Source: UBA12158 sp035562735
GTDB taxonomy: Bacteria > Patescibacteriota > Microgenomatia > UBA12405
Length of the DNA: 43,598 nt
Assembly: GCA_035562735.1 (NCBI GenBank)
Contig: DATMWB010000022.1
Span: 1-43,598, forward strand
Direction: 5' to 3'
Each line of letters opens with the position of its first letter. The stretch's first letter is position 1. A program made the position numbers and the translations under genes. Shown in pieces: positions 21,686-31,084 of the stretch. The notes below the pieces were generated by a model that ran no database searches, was not told where the DNA came from, and saw only the letters and a list, made by a program, of their open reading frames with translations.

Positions 21686-22681
21686 ATGGAAATTTTCCAA
21701 AATCATCCCTTAGCTCCATACACCACTATTAAAATCGGCGGACCTGCCGACACCTTTATTATTACTCACTCAACAGAAGAATTTATTGATGCACTAAAAA
21801 ATAATCAAGATATTACCATTCTTGGTAATGGTTCCAATGTTCTAATTTCCGACTCTGGCATCCGTGGTACCGTCATAAAGAATTCTTCGCAAAACATCGA
21901 TATTATCGACACATCCCCTATTCCAATAAATTTTAATCACACCTACACCCAACGCAAAGAAAACGAACCTGATAAATTCCTTGATTTTTCCAAAGTTGAT
22001 TACGATGAATCCTTAGAGCCCCAGGTTTTGGTAAAAATTTCCTCAGGGACACCTCTACCCTATGCTATTAATTATCTTTTTGGTCAGGGTATCACTGGAC
22101 TCCAATGGTTTGCCTATATTCCTGGAACCATTGGTGGTGCCGTCTTTCAAAATATTCATGGTGGCACTTACCACATCAGCGATTATCTAGAATCAATAGA
22201 AGTGTATAACCTTGAAAACAAACAATTCGAAAACTACCTAAAAAAAGACTTAGAATGGAAATACGAAAAGTCTTTCTTCCAAAAACACCCTAATTTAGTA
22301 ATTATTTCCGCCACTCTCCGTCTCTTCAAAGGTAATATTAAGCTAGCACGACAGGTCTTTAGCGCTTGGATTATCCAAAAGACGAAAGTTCAACCCACAA
22401 ATTCTGCCGGTTCAGTTTTTGCCAATCCTTCAGTAGAACAGTGTCAAAAAATTTGGGGCGAACAGAAATCAGCTGGATGGATTATTGATCACGAACTAAA
22501 CTGGAAAGAAAAACAACTGGGAGGTGCCCAAATCTCCCCACAACACAGTAACTTTATAATAAATACTGGCAATGCCACCGCCAAAGATGTCTCAGGCTTA
22601 GTTACCGAAATAAAAAATGAAGTTCAAAAACGATTTAATTTCACTCTTCACACAGAAATTAAATTTCTTGGTTTATTTTAA
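21686..22681 (+). CDS. murB: UDP-N-acetylenolpyruvoylglucosamine reductase
   Basis: 331 aa FAD enzyme making UDP-MurNAc. Motifs are YTTIKIGGPADTFI, LGNGSNVLISDSGIRG (FAD pyrophosphate site), WFAYIPGTIGGAVFQNIHG, SAGSVFANP with the catalytic Ser, and SAGWIIDHELNWKEKQLGGAQIS with SPQHSNFIIN. An insert at about residues 84-110 (FNHTYTQRKENEPDKFLDF) lengthens the N-terminal domain. The message is predicted to be leaderless. It is convergent with the WecG/TagA gene, and the coding ends overlap by 9 bp. Confidence 0.96.
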   Translation: MEIFQNHPLAPYTTIKIGGPADTFIITHSTEEFIDALKNNQDITILGNGSNVLISDSGIRGTVIKNSSQNIDIIDTSPIPINFNHTYTQRKENEPDKFLDFSKVDYDESLEPQVLVKISSGTPLPYAINYLFGQGITGLQWFAYIPGTIGGAVFQNIHGGTYHISDYLESIEVYNLENKQFENYLKKDLEWKYEKSFFQKHPNLVIISATLRLFKGNIKLARQVFSAWIIQKTKVQPTNSAGSVFANPSVEQCQKIWGEQKSAGWIIDHELNWKEKQLGGAQISPQHSNFIINTGNATAKDVSGLVTEIKNEVQKRFNFTLHTEIKFLGLF

Positions 22682-23479
22682 ATTCATCACCATCCAAATA
22701 AATCTCGGCAAAACTAATTGCCGTTTCCATCTTTTTGGGTCTTTTAATAAAGAGTACAACCATTCTAGCCCCATCTTCCTCACCCATTTTGGTGCCCTCT
22801 TTAATGCACCACTATAATAATCAAAACTTCTTCCAACTCCAACCACTACTTTTAGTTTTAATTTTTTTAAATTATTTTCAATCCACTCTTCTTGTTTTTT
22901 CATCCCATATGCCACCACTAAATAGTCGGGCAAAAAAGTATTTATTTTTTTTAAAACCTCCTCATTTTTTACCCCTGGTATCCCTTCCGAAAAATCATAT
23001 TTTAGCCCCTTAAATTTTTTTGAAAAATATTCTCCACATCGTTTTGCCCTATCATCAAAGCCTCCCAAAAAAAATATTTTTTCATTATTTTTTACTGCCA
23101 TTTTACAAAAATCTACTATTAAATCTGACCCAGAAATTAACTCATCACGCCATTTTCCACCAAGAATTTCCACTCCCAATTTTAGGGCCACAAGCCATCT
23201 ATTTAATCCTCTTCTTGTTTTGAGCACTTCTCTAGCCCAAATTAGTCCAATTCCATCAATAGTTCTTACATCACTTTTATTGATAATATCCAAGAATTTT
23301 TCATCTGATATGGTTGCCATAACAAACTCTGGATTTACGGTTGTAATCCATGTTTTTTGCCCTTTTACCTTATTTCTTTCTTTTAAAAACATTAGCAATC
23401 CATCTATATTACTGCCAAAATAGCTTATTCCGCATATATCATGGTATTTTACACTATTTTTATACATTTTATTAACCAT
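22673..23479 (-). CDS. WecG/TagA/CpsF-family glycosyltransferase
   Basis: 268 aa. Family blocks are TWITTVNPEFVMA, VRTIDGIGLIWA, RISGSD-like region ELISGSDLIVDF, FFLGGFDDRAKRCGEYF, DYLVVAYGMKKQEEWIENN and VGVGRSFDYYSGALKRAPKWVRKMGLEWLYSLLKDPKRWKRQ. These enzymes transfer N-acetylmannosamine(uronate) to lipid-linked GlcNAc in teichoic-acid-type or enterobacterial-antigen-type polymers. It implies a lipid-linked surface polymer and fits the nearby GDP-mannose gene. In-frame ATGs at residues 1 and 5 leave the start unsure. No promoter of the leaderless type was found. Confidence 0.9.
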   Translation of the reverse strand: MVNKMYKNSVKYHDICGISYFGSNIDGLLMFLKERNKVKGQKTWITTVNPEFVMATISDEKFLDIINKSDVRTIDGIGLIWAREVLKTRRGLNRWLVALKLGVEILGGKWRDELISGSDLIVDFCKMAVKNNEKIFFLGGFDDRAKRCGEYFSKKFKGLKYDFSEGIPGVKNEEVLKKINTFLPDYLVVAYGMKKQEEWIENNLKKLKLKVVVGVGRSFDYYSGALKRAPKWVRKMGLEWLYSLLKDPKRWKRQLVLPRFIWMVMNLK

Positions 23480-23872
23480 TTACTATCGACAAATACATCA
23501 ATTTTTAACAATTTCTTAACTTATAATAAATTACTTTTATAGTAAAAACTAGTCCTCTCTTAAAAAATACACATCTACTGCTTACAATATAAGCCTATAT
23601 ATTTTCCTATAAAATATACATACTTAACTATATCAACTATTTTTCATTTAAATATTAAAAGATAAAATAATTATAAACATAAATAACCGAAAAATTTCTG
23701 TTTGAGTAATAATTTTACTCACATAAAAAACGTTTATTTACGTTAAAAATTAAAAAACGACAAAAATATACCATGTACGAAAATTTTTAATATTATAAGA
23801 ATAAATAGATTAACATAATAATATAACTTATTTCAACAAAAAAAATTATATAAGATTAAAAAATCATCTATA
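23480..23872. other. AT-rich gene-free stretch
   Basis: 393 bp between two minus-strand genes, almost entirely A and T, with stops in all frames. I see no RNA gene, terminator or conserved element. It probably contains the wecG/tagA promoter. Confidence 0.6.
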
Positions 23873-24874
23873 TCACTTAATCGATTTTCGATACACTTCT
23901 AAATTTTCCATTGCCATTCCAGCACCTTTTATAACACAGGACTCTGACTCAATTGCTAGATGAACTGATACCCCAATTTCCCTTGTTAGTAATAATGCCA
24001 AATTTCTAAGTTTTGATGCCGCTCCAACCAATACTATCCCCCTGTCGGCAATATCCGAAACTAGTTCAGGAGGTGTCATTTGTAAAGTTTCTCTAACAAC
24101 TAAAATCACTTCATCAAGAGTTGGTCTCACAACTTCAAAAACCTCATCAGAGTTTAATTCAATATTTTTTGGCAAACCATACACCAAGTCACGACCTCCG
24201 ATTGAAAGAGTTTCTACTTTTTTTAATTTGACAGCAGTACCTAATTTTATTTTTACTAATTCAACACTTTGGTCCCCCACTGCCAAACTATATTTTTTCT
24301 TCAAATATTCTTCCAAGGCATCATCAACCCTACTACCACCCCCCCGGTAACATTTACTTGCAACTACCCCACCCGAAGCTACTACAGCAGCCTCAATTAT
24401 TCCACCCCCCATATTAACTACCATATTTCCAAATGGTTCAGCAATTGGTATCTTTGCCCCAATCGCCGCAGCCAATGGTGTGTCAATTAAATATACCTTT
24501 CTCGCCCCCGACTCCAAAACTGCATCTAAAACAGCTCTTTGCTCAACTTGTGTCAAACCCGAAGCCACTGTTACCATCACCTCTGGGCCAAACAACCAAG
24601 TCAAGCCCATCACTTCTCTTAAAAACCATTTAAGCATCCCTACTGCAGCCTCGTAATCAACCACCGCCCCATATTCAATCGGTTTAATAATTTCAATATA
24701 ATCTGGAGTTTTACCTTCCATCTTTTTTGCCTCACTTCCAGCTGCCAGAACCTTTCTTGTTTCCGCCTCAACCGCAACCACCGATGGTTCATTCAACAGA
24801 ATTCCCTCGTCAACACCCCATATAATACAATTCGAAGTTCCTAAATCTATTGCTAATTTTCGTATCCAGGTCAT
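23873..24874 (-). CDS. mreB: MreB-family actin-like cell-shape protein
   Basis: 333 aa from the ATG at 24874 (MTWIRKLAIDLGTSN); a longer frame overlaps the divergent gene and is not used. Actin-fold blocks are AIDLGTSNCIIW (phosphate 1), NEPSVVAV, PVMV-like EVMVTVASGLTQVEQRAVLDAV, YLIDTPLAAAIGAKIP, VVNMGGGIIEAAVVA (phosphate 2), YRGGGSRVDDAL, and the adenosine block GIVLVGAASKLRNL. The sequence is divergent from rod-shaped-model MreB (for example NMGGG for DIGGG), so a specialised paralogue is possible. The promoter region is shared with the divergent PEGA gene. Confidence 0.88.
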   Translation of the reverse strand: MTWIRKLAIDLGTSNCIIWGVDEGILLNEPSVVAVEAETRKVLAAGSEAKKMEGKTPDYIEIIKPIEYGAVVDYEAAVGMLKWFLREVMGLTWLFGPEVMVTVASGLTQVEQRAVLDAVLESGARKVYLIDTPLAAAIGAKIPIAEPFGNMVVNMGGGIIEAAVVASGGVVASKCYRGGGSRVDDALEEYLKKKYSLAVGDQSVELVKIKLGTAVKLKKVETLSIGGRDLVYGLPKNIELNSDEVFEVVRPTLDEVILVVRETLQMTPPELVSDIADRGIVLVGAASKLRNLALLLTREIGVSVHLAIESESCVIKGAGMAMENLEVYRKSIK

Positions 24875-24893
24875 AATTCTATATAATACACTA
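24875..24893. promoter_or_regulatory. Overlapping bidirectional -10 elements, mreB / PEGA gene
   Basis: Only 19 bp separate the two start codons. TATAAT (24882-24887) is six bases before the + strand ATG. Read on the other strand, TATTAT (24883-24888) is eight bases before the mreB ATG. The two hexamers share five bases, so the two leaderless transcripts would start from one site. Confidence 0.6.
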
Positions 24894-26105
24894 ATGAACT
24901 CTGATTCAAACCGAAAAAGCTTACTTATTATTGTTTCTGTCGCCTCTATTGTTGTTAGTGTTACCTTTCTCATATCGATATTTGCCAGAGGTTACCGTCT
25001 TGATACCGACAACGGTAACTTTAAGCTCAAGGTCACTGGTCTGCTTTCTGTGACCTCAAAACCAAAGTCAGCCAGCGTCTACGTTGACAATATTCTTGTA
25101 ACTGCTACTGACGATACAATAAACCTAAATCCAGGAAACTACCAAATCAAAATTTCAAAAGAAGGTTTTTTCCCTTGGGAAAAAAATATCCAAATCAAAC
25201 CTGAACTAGTTTACCAAGCCGACGCACAGTTAATTAATCTCTCCCCCGAGTTAAGACCTATTACTCAAAGCCACGTTTTTAATCCAACAGTAAGTCCAGA
25301 TTCAACAAAAGTAATTTTTGCACTTGCATCAAGTTCAGCCACAAGTAAAGAAAATGGATTATATCTCCTTGAACTAAGCGAGCTCCCCTTACTCCCAAGT
25401 AAAAACACCCAAAGACAACTTTCACCAAACTTATCATATTTAGATTGGTCAAAATTTACATTTGAATTCTCTCCAAATTCAAAACAAGTCATCGCCTCTT
25501 CAAAAACAAATTCAAGCACATACTTATTTTCTATCGATCAAACCCTCGTCCCAAAAAATTTGTTTGATATTTCCTATCGTCTTCCACAAATCAAAAAAGA
25601 ATGGGCTGAAATCCAAAACCAAATTACCCTAGAAAAACTAAACAAACTTCCGGTTGAAATCCAACCACATGTCGCTACAGATTCGGCCCTCCTCATCTTC
25701 AATACGTCAGAAGACAAAGTAATATATCAGGCCTCAGACAGTGCTCAAATTACCCCCCAAATGACCTCACCTCCACCTACAAAAAGTACTCAAACACAGC
25801 AAAGACTTCTTAAAAAGGGATACTACTACGTATACAGTCTAAAAGATGACACAAATTTTTTGATAGGTGACACGGGCATTAGCCAAATTTCGTGGCTACC
25901 CTATTCCGACAGTGTTGTTTACCTCCAGGGCAATAATATAAAAGTAACCGAATATGATGCTACAAATCTCCATACTATCTATACCGGATCAACTGCTCCA
26001 ACAATTGTACTAGCTACACCCGATGGCTACAGACTAATTACTTCAACTTCTTATCCTGATAATCCCCTCAACAATCTATATTCCATCAGTATCAGAGAAC
26101 GCTAA
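24894..26105 (+). CDS. Membrane-anchored PEGA-domain protein
   Basis: 403 aa. There is one N-terminal TM helix (about residues 9-28), then a PEGA domain (about 45-112): GLLSVTSKPKSASVYVDN, then NLNPGNYQIKISKEGFFPWEKNI. The remaining part has beta-propeller-like WD40/TolB-type segments (FNPTVSPDSTKVIFAL, LDWSKFTFEFSPNSKQV, QISWLPYSDSVVYL). PEGA modules are common in cell-envelope proteins. The catalytic function, if any, is unknown. It is convergent with the small secreted protein that follows, with no gap. Confidence 0.85.
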   Translation: MNSDSNRKSLLIIVSVASIVVSVTFLISIFARGYRLDTDNGNFKLKVTGLLSVTSKPKSASVYVDNILVTATDDTINLNPGNYQIKISKEGFFPWEKNIQIKPELVYQADAQLINLSPELRPITQSHVFNPTVSPDSTKVIFALASSSATSKENGLYLLELSELPLLPSKNTQRQLSPNLSYLDWSKFTFEFSPNSKQVIASSKTNSSTYLFSIDQTLVPKNLFDISYRLPQIKKEWAEIQNQITLEKLNKLPVEIQPHVATDSALLIFNTSEDKVIYQASDSAQITPQMTSPPPTKSTQTQQRLLKKGYYYVYSLKDDTNFLIGDTGISQISWLPYSDSVVYLQGNNIKVTEYDATNLHTIYTGSTAPTIVLATPDGYRLITSTSYPDNPLNNLYSISIRER

Positions 26106-26459
26106 TCAAGGACACACGTTCTTTTGAAGAACCGCTACATCCTCAAGCAGTTGTCTTGCCTCATCCTCACTAATCTCTCCGTTGTCAAATTGCCTAAACA
26201 CTTCTTCACTAATTATAACTAGGTCAGATTTTGATACACATGATTCAAGAACATCGTACGGAGCTTCAAGCCTAACCTCATCTAATTTTTCCTCTACATT
26301 ATTCCCGACCTCAGTAGATTCACCCAACACCTGTGACTGAGAATAATACAAAGATTCTTGCTCTTGACCTGCCTCAATAAAACGCAAAGGAATCAAGGCA
26401 AATATAGCAATTAAAAAGCTTACAATAAGAGTTCTTGTGTTTCTATCAAAGTTTGTCAT
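26106..26459 (-). CDS. Small secreted or membrane-anchored protein
   Basis: 117 aa from the ATG at 26459, not recognised. A signal or anchor helix lies at about residues 8-25 (RTLIVSFLIAIFALIPL). The mature part is acidic with two cysteines (in ESCVSKSD and KNVCP) that could form a disulfide, and a helical segment VFRQFDNGEISEDEARQLLED. A frame extending to 26498 exists, but TTGACA (26490-26495), a 17-bp spacer and TAGACT (26467-26472) end seven bases before 26459, which decides the start. Confidence 0.7.
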   Translation of the reverse strand: MTNFDRNTRTLIVSFLIAIFALIPLRFIEAGQEQESLYYSQSQVLGESTEVGNNVEEKLDEVRLEAPYDVLESCVSKSDLVIISEEVFRQFDNGEISEDEARQLLEDVAVLQKNVCP

Positions 26460-26466
26460 TATAATC

Positions 26467-26495
26467 AGTCTAATTACCAAATTGAAAATTGTCAA
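26467..26495 (-). promoter_or_regulatory. Sigma70 promoter of the small secreted protein gene
   Basis: Minus-strand TTGACA (26490-26495), 17 bp, TAGACT (26467-26472), then seven bases to the ATG at 26459. Confidence 0.6.
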
Positions 26496-26717
26496 CAAGA
26501 TTTCAACAAAAGACCCAAAAACACCTTTATATATTGTTGCTTCACCACCTTAGCAGTAAACAATATCTACTGCTATTCATTAAAAAACTAAAATTAGATT
26601 TATAATACTATTAATATCAATTTATAACTTTTTATAACAAAATACCAACGTGTTAAAATTAGCTGAAAAACTATTAACAAAAATACACAACAATAGTCAT
26701 AGCCAACCTAAAATATA

Positions 26718-26793
26718 CGGGGATTAGCGCAACTGGTAGCGCGCACGGTTCGGGATCGTGAGGCTGCAGGTTCAAATCCTGTATCCCCGACCA
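26718..26793 (+). tRNA. tRNA-Pro(CGG)
   Basis: Acceptor CGGGGAT pairs with ATCCCCG. The anticodon stem cacgg/tcgtg encloses the loop ttcggga with anticodon CGG. The T arm carries the standard ttcaaat loop. The discriminator A is at 26790 and the CCA end (26791-26793) is encoded. Confidence 0.95.
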
Positions 26794-26814
26794 GTATAGA
26801 AAATAGGTTATTCT

Positions 26815-26886
26815 GTCCCTATAGTTCAATGGATAGAACGCGGGTTTCCTAAACCTGAAATGGTGGTCCGATTCCACCTGGGGATA
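26815..26886 (+). tRNA. tRNA-Arg(CCT)
   Basis: Acceptor GTCCCTA pairs with TGGGGAT (two G-U pairs). The anticodon stem cgggt/acctg encloses ttcctaa, giving CCT. The T arm is ggtgg/ccacc with loop tccgatt, so the base at position 55 is C instead of the almost invariant T. CCA is not encoded (cac follows the discriminator A). It lies 21 bp after tRNA-Pro, probably co-transcribed. Confidence 0.93.
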
Positions 26887-27414
26887 CACTACACGTATTT
26901 TGACTACCTCATTTCCAATCACCATCAACAAAGATTCTTTATTACCGCAATATGTATTCCTAATTATTATTATTCTTCGCATGTTTTTTTATTTCTCCGT
27001 ATTTTTTTCCGTATATTATATGCCATCATTATAAAAAAATATCTCCGCAAAAATTGTAAACAATATACCAATTATTTAATAACAATAAAGAACTATATAT
27101 ATCATATTCTTCGCATTTTCATGTTATTCTTACCAAAATTTGATATAAAAAAAATTATTTATAGAAACACATTCTATTTTTTTCTAAATCAATCATTTGA
27201 GATCTACTTAAGACTGTCTAATACCTCAAAAAGTAACAACTTTTTATATAAAGAAACAAAACTCTAATAGGATACTAAATATAAAAATAGAATTATATAA
27301 TTTTCATAAATCCCATAAACGCCAGTAGAATTTAAATTAAAATATCCTTAGCAGACAAATTAGATAAATGCTAATTACCAATTTTCGAACTCAAATATTT
27401 ATATATAAAAACAA
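26887..27414. other. AT-rich gene-free stretch
   Basis: 528 bp between tRNA-Arg and the leuS stop. A possible + strand frame here begins inside the tRNA and has a Tyr/Ile/Phe-rich composition typical of random AT sequence, so I do not call it. No terminator-like GC hairpin was seen. Confidence 0.6.
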
Positions 27415-30060
27415 TTAACCTTCTAATACGAAATTAACCATCTTCCCTGGAACATAAATCTCTTTTACAATCTTTTTCCCCATTAACCAAATGCTTAACT
27501 TTTTAAGACTCTTTGCCCTCATTAATACATCTTTTTCATCTCTCACTTTTTCGCTCGATATTTCTAGTTGTTCTCTAACCTTTCCATTTACTGCCACAGC
27601 CAACATTATCTTATCACCAACCAGGTATTCCTTTTCTATGTCAGGCCATTCCTGAACATGAATAGACTCGTAGGAAGCGTCTATTTCACTCTTATTGTTT
27701 TCCTTCATCCATATGGCGTACCACAACTCTTCTGCAGTATATGGTGCAAATGGTGCAATTAACCTAACTATATCCTTCACTCTTTTAAGATTTAATACAA
27801 AAACCTTGTTATCTACTCCCTCTCTAACAAAGGAATATTCTGGATTTGATCTCATTTCCCTTATTTCATTTAGCAACTCCATCATAGAAGCGATAGCAGT
27901 ATTGTAACTAAAATGCTCTATTTCTTTTGTTATTTTATCAATCTTCTTGTTCACCACTACTTTAATCTGTGGATATTCATTTTCTGTATTCTGAGCAAAT
28001 GTTGACCAGTTAATTTCATCAATAACATCATCAATTAAATTTTTAAATCTTTCTAAAAACCTCTTTACCCCCATAAGTGTCTTCTCATTCCAAGCCATCG
28101 TCCCATCAAAAGGACCCATAAACATCAAATACATCCTTATTACATCAACTCCATAAACATCAGCTACTGTTTCAGGAACTATCACATTCCCTTTTGACTT
28201 ACTCATTCTCTGGTTATCAGAACCCAAAATCACTCCGTGAGACATCCTCTTATAATATGGCTCAGGAACTTCTTTTGGTATAACCCCAATATCATAGAGA
28301 AATTGATATATAAACCTTGAATACAGTAAATGTAGTGTATTGTGCTCATCACCGCCCACATATACATCGACGGGGCACCACTTTTTTAATTCTCTTTGAC
28401 TATTACTAAATATATCACCATCTATATCATTTAGCTTGTTACTCTTTAATTTATCAGCAACACAATATGCCAAATAATACCAATCAGAACCAGCCCAATT
28501 GGGCATTGTGTCCGTCTCTCTTTGGGCATCACCTCCACAAAGCGGACACTTACAATTTACAAATTCTTTTATCTTTGACAAAGGACTTTTTCCATCTTCA
28601 GTTGGTTCATAAGCCTCTACTTCCGGCAAAAGCACGGGTAATTCCTTTTCAGGAACTGGTTGCCACCCATCTTTTTTACAATATATCATCGGTATTGGTT
28701 CACCCCAATAATGTTGTCGGCTAAATATCCAATCCCGTAAATGATATGTTGAGGTTTTCTCACCAATCCCTTTATTTTTTAACCATTCCAATATCACATC
28801 AAATTTTTCAGGAACTCTCAATCCATTCCAATCTTCGGAGTTAAACAATTCTCCAATTGCTTCAACATAAGGTTCTTCCCCTTTAAGTAATTTATTTAGT
28901 TTAATCTGTTTCAACTCCTCTCTTTTTTTATCTTTCTCAGTAGAAAACACGTTTTTCTCAATTACATCCATACTAATAAATTCAGGTTTAATTACCGGTA
29001 TAATTTCCAAATTAAATTTTTTAGCGAAAGCAAAATCCCGCTCATCGTGAGCTGGAACAGACATAATTGCCCCCGTTCCATAACCAGACAATACAAAATC
29101 AGAAATCCATATTGGTATTTCTTTATTATTAATAGGATTAATTGCATATACACCTGAAAATACACCTGTTTTTTCCTTATTTAATTCAGTCCTCTCCATC
29201 TCACTCTTCTTTCGAGCTTCCTTAAGATAATTTTTTATCTCCTCATTGTTTTCTCCCAAACTCAAAGCCAATTTGTGTTCTGGTGCTATCACCATAAACG
29301 TCACTCCATATAAAGTGTCCGGTCTGGTGGTAAACACCTCAAGTTTTTCCTTACTATCTTTAATTTTAAAACCTACTCTCGCCCCCTCACTTTTACCAAT
29401 CCAATTAATCTGGGCTTGTTTAACTTTTTCAATAAAATCCGTTTTATCAAGACCTTCAACTAATTTATCCGCATACTCTGTAATTTTTACCACCCACTGG
29501 GAAATATTTCTTCTTTCTACCTCATTACCACATCTCTCACACTTATTATCAATCACTTCCTCGTTTGCCAAACCAATCTTACAGCTTGGACACCAGTTTA
29601 TTGGCATCTCTTTTTTATAAGCCAAACCTTTATTAAAAAGTTGGATAAATATCCATTGTGTCCATCGATAATAATTTGGATCTGTTGTATTTATTTCCCT
29701 GTTCCAATCAAATGAATAGGCCAGTCGTTTCATTTGGCTTTTAAACATTTCTGTATTTTCTTTCGTTACATCTTGTGGTTTTCTTTTTGACTTTATTGCA
29801 TAATTTTCAGTTGGCAAACCAAATGCATCCCAACCCATTGGAAAAAGGACGTTATACCCCTGCATCCTCTTAAACCTTGCATATACATCACTTCCTGTAA
29901 AAGAAAAAGCGTGTCCAACATGCAAACCACTTCCTGACGGATATGGAAATTCCACTAATATATACTTTTTCTCTTTGGTACTATTTATATCTGCACAAAA
30001 GATGTCCAAATGTTCATCCCAATACCTCTGCCATTTATCCTCAATAAGCCTAAAATCCAT
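27415..30060 (-). CDS. leuS: Leucine--tRNA ligase
   Basis: 881 aa class I synthetase, full length. HIGH is HVGH (47-50) in PYPSGSGLHVGH. The zinc-binding insert is CPSCKIGLANEEVIDNKCERCG. The editing (CP1) domain contains FTTRPDTLYGVTFMVIAPEH and GTGAIMSVPAHDERDF. GSDWYYLAY is the leucine-specific region, and KMSKS is RMSKSKGN near residue 617. A second CPLCGGDA cluster is present. The ATG at 30060 is preceded after 5 nt by an extended -10 TGGCATAAT within the near-palindrome ggcatattatgcc. It is divergent from the serine hydrolase gene. Confidence 0.98.
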   Translation of the reverse strand: MDFRLIEDKWQRYWDEHLDIFCADINSTKEKKYILVEFPYPSGSGLHVGHAFSFTGSDVYARFKRMQGYNVLFPMGWDAFGLPTENYAIKSKRKPQDVTKENTEMFKSQMKRLAYSFDWNREINTTDPNYYRWTQWIFIQLFNKGLAYKKEMPINWCPSCKIGLANEEVIDNKCERCGNEVERRNISQWVVKITEYADKLVEGLDKTDFIEKVKQAQINWIGKSEGARVGFKIKDSKEKLEVFTTRPDTLYGVTFMVIAPEHKLALSLGENNEEIKNYLKEARKKSEMERTELNKEKTGVFSGVYAINPINNKEIPIWISDFVLSGYGTGAIMSVPAHDERDFAFAKKFNLEIIPVIKPEFISMDVIEKNVFSTEKDKKREELKQIKLNKLLKGEEPYVEAIGELFNSEDWNGLRVPEKFDVILEWLKNKGIGEKTSTYHLRDWIFSRQHYWGEPIPMIYCKKDGWQPVPEKELPVLLPEVEAYEPTEDGKSPLSKIKEFVNCKCPLCGGDAQRETDTMPNWAGSDWYYLAYCVADKLKSNKLNDIDGDIFSNSQRELKKWCPVDVYVGGDEHNTLHLLYSRFIYQFLYDIGVIPKEVPEPYYKRMSHGVILGSDNQRMSKSKGNVIVPETVADVYGVDVIRMYLMFMGPFDGTMAWNEKTLMGVKRFLERFKNLIDDVIDEINWSTFAQNTENEYPQIKVVVNKKIDKITKEIEHFSYNTAIASMMELLNEIREMRSNPEYSFVREGVDNKVFVLNLKRVKDIVRLIAPFAPYTAEELWYAIWMKENNKSEIDASYESIHVQEWPDIEKEYLVGDKIMLAVAVNGKVREQLEISSEKVRDEKDVLMRAKSLKKLSIWLMGKKIVKEIYVPGKMVNFVLEG

Positions 30061-30065
30061 GGCAT

Positions 30066-30103
30066 ATTATGCCACAAAAAATAATAATTATTCATGCTAA
30101 TAT
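30066..30103. promoter_or_regulatory. Divergent leaderless-type promoters, leuS / serine hydrolase
   Basis: Minus strand: TGGCATAAT (30066-30074), five bases before the leuS ATG. Plus strand: TGCTAATAT (30095-30103), six bases before the ATG at 30110. Both are of the extended -10 type. Confidence 0.6.
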
Positions 30104-30109
30104 CAAATA

Positions 30110-31084
30110 ATGTTCTCAAAATACAACCTATTAATATTTTTTTCTGGACTAATTCTCTTCTTTTGTGGATTATATCTTGGACGAATTATTCCACATGGTC
30201 AGAACTCTGAAGTTACTGAAACCCGAAACCAAGAGGGATACAAATTCATCAATCCTCTTCTCGAATGTGAGTCAACAGAGTTCTCAAAAACGGCTGCCCT
30301 TGAACCCCTTCGAAAGAAATTAACGTCAGTTGTTGAATCACAAAAAAATCTCGGAAACATCTCCTATGCCAGTATCTACCTTCGTGATTTAAATGGTGGA
30401 CCTTGGTTAGGTATCAACGAAAGAGACAATTTTTCCCCCGCTTCACTGGTGAAAGTTCCTCTAATGATGACTTACTACAAAGCTGCTGAAAAGCGACCAG
30501 AACTACTAAACGAAACTATTACTATTGAATCAACCTACGACTCGTCCCAATCCATACTTCCAGAAATTACATTAGCCCCAAAACAAGCCTATACCATCGA
30601 CGAACTAATAAGCAGAATGATTATATACTCTGACAACCAAGCCTATGAACTCCTTCAAAGCTACATTGATAACAAACTCATTATTAAAACCTATACCGAC
30701 CTTGGTGTTGATTTGAGCCAAGCGTATGACAATCCCAATGGTAATATTCTCTCTGTTAAATACTATGCTTCTTTTTTTCGCATCCTCTTCAATGCCTCTT
30801 ATCTCAATAAAGACATGTCTGAAAAAGCTCTACATCTCCTCTCACAAGTTAAATACAAAGATGGTCTTGTAAAAGGAATCAACAACCCCATCATAAATAT
30901 AGCCCATAAATTTGGTGAAAGAACTTATGAAGAAACCAACGAAAAACAACTTCACGACTGTGGTATTGTTTACCTTCCCAATAAACCCCATCTAATTTGT
31001 ATCATGACAAGGGGTTCAGATTTTTCAAGACTCAATAACACCATTGTTGAACTAACAAAAGTAATTTACAAGGAGCTTCTCTAA
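30110..31084 (+). CDS. Class A beta-lactamase-like serine hydrolase
   Basis: 324 aa. An N-terminal membrane anchor (about residues 5-24) is followed by a penicillin-recognising domain. The SxxK motif is SLVK (112-115), the SDN motif is at 174-176 (MIIYSDNQAYELL), and AHKFGERT occupies the place of KTG. The KTG variant is unusual (KFG), so it may be a peptidoglycan-linked hydrolase or carboxypeptidase instead of a true beta-lactamase. The general-base Glu of the omega loop cannot be assigned. The end overlaps the convergent MBL gene by 4 bp. Confidence 0.88.
   Translation: MFSKYNLLIFFSGLILFFCGLYLGRIIPHGQNSEVTETRNQEGYKFINPLLECESTEFSKTAALEPLRKKLTSVVESQKNLGNISYASIYLRDLNGGPWLGINERDNFSPASLVKVPLMMTYYKAAEKRPELLNETITIESTYDSSQSILPEITLAPKQAYTIDELISRMIIYSDNQAYELLQSYIDNKLIIKTYTDLGVDLSQAYDNPNGNILSVKYYASFFRILFNASYLNKDMSEKALHLLSQVKYKDGLVKGINNPIINIAHKFGERTYEETNEKQLHDCGIVYLPNKPHLICIMTRGSDFSRLNNTIVELTKVIYKELL

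Noticed and set aside
26860..27267. 135-codon open frame after tRNA-Arg
   Set aside because: It begins inside the tRNA gene, its composition is random AT-type (Tyr/Ile/Phe/Lys), and no promoter, Shine-Dalgarno or domain supports it.
29246..29620. 124-codon frame antisense to leuS
   Set aside because: Fully within the leuS editing-domain coding region, with no independent signals.
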